Assembly: GCA_049625305.1 (NCBI GenBank)
Contig: JBMZVD010000115.1
Span: 1-6,225, forward strand
Length of the DNA stretch: 6,225 nucleotides
Origin: Flavicella sp049625305
Lineage (GTDB): Bacteria; Bacteroidota; Bacteroidia; Flavobacteriales; Flavobacteriaceae
Direction: 5' to 3'
Shown: in pieces, positions 6,182-6,225 of the stretch
How positions within the stretch are numbered: the stretch's first letter is position 1
How the letters are laid out: each line of letters opens with the position of its first letter
Translations under genes and position numbers: made by a program
Notes under the pieces: generated by a model
Databases searched by the model: none
What the model was told of the DNA's origin: nothing
The model's input: the letters and a program-made list of their open reading frames with translations, nothing else

Positions 6182-6225
6182 ATGTTAGAAAAGAAAAAAG
6201 TAAGTAGATGTATTGTAAGTTTATT
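6182..6225 (+). CDS. Possible start of another exported protein, cut by the window end
   Basis: An ATG after an A-rich leader opens a frame of 14 codons that runs off the window: MLEKKKVSRCIVSL. The basic start followed by the beginning of a hydrophobic stretch looks like the n-region of a signal peptide, as in the four upstream genes. It is far too short to identify and may be chance. Confidence 0.35.
   Translation, partial: MLEKKKVSRCIVSL

Overview
The window looks like chromosomal DNA of a marine or soil-type Flavobacteriia (phylum Bacteroidota). The base composition is AT-rich. Starts lack Shine-Dalgarno sequences and sit in A/T-rich leaders. One protein ends in a type IX secretion (T9SS) type-A sorting domain, which is confined to this phylum. 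Two proteins end in a tail-fibre-like C-terminal module (WPDYVF ... GHLxxxPSAEEV ... IEELTLH ... coiled coil) that I know as common in Bacteroidota secreted proteins. No RNA genes, CRISPR arrays, insertion sequences or attachment sites are visible.

Layout: 1-155 is a non-coding leader. Two tandem paralogues follow on the + strand, at 156-1487 (443 aa) and 1653-2987 (444 aa). Each has a signal peptide, an N-terminal domain, two copies of a roughly 70-residue module with the signature Y-G-x-V-T-x(3)-IKT, and the tail-fibre-like coiled-coil C-terminus. The duplication includes about 66 bp upstream of each start, where a shared promoter-like arrangement can be seen. Next is 3061-4227, a 388 aa T9SS cargo protein with a probable concanavalin A/LamG-like jelly roll. 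Then comes 4302-6011, a 569 aa exported protein whose C-terminal half is a glycerophosphodiester phosphodiesterase (GDPD)-like TIM barrel with nearly every catalytic and metal-binding position substituted. The window ends in a 170-bp spacer and the possible first 14 codons of another exported protein at 6182.

All four complete genes are co-directional, with gaps of 165, 73 and 74 bp, and all four products have Sec signal peptides. The cassette therefore looks like a set of envelope or surface proteins: two fibre-like proteins that probably oligomerise, a T9SS-displayed lectin-like protein and an apparently inactive GDPD-fold protein. A role in surface adhesion or ligand binding is an inference; nothing in the sequence proves a function. 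The points most worth attention are the mosaic identity between the two paralogues (near-identical blocks around a strongly diverged middle) and the degenerate GDPD.
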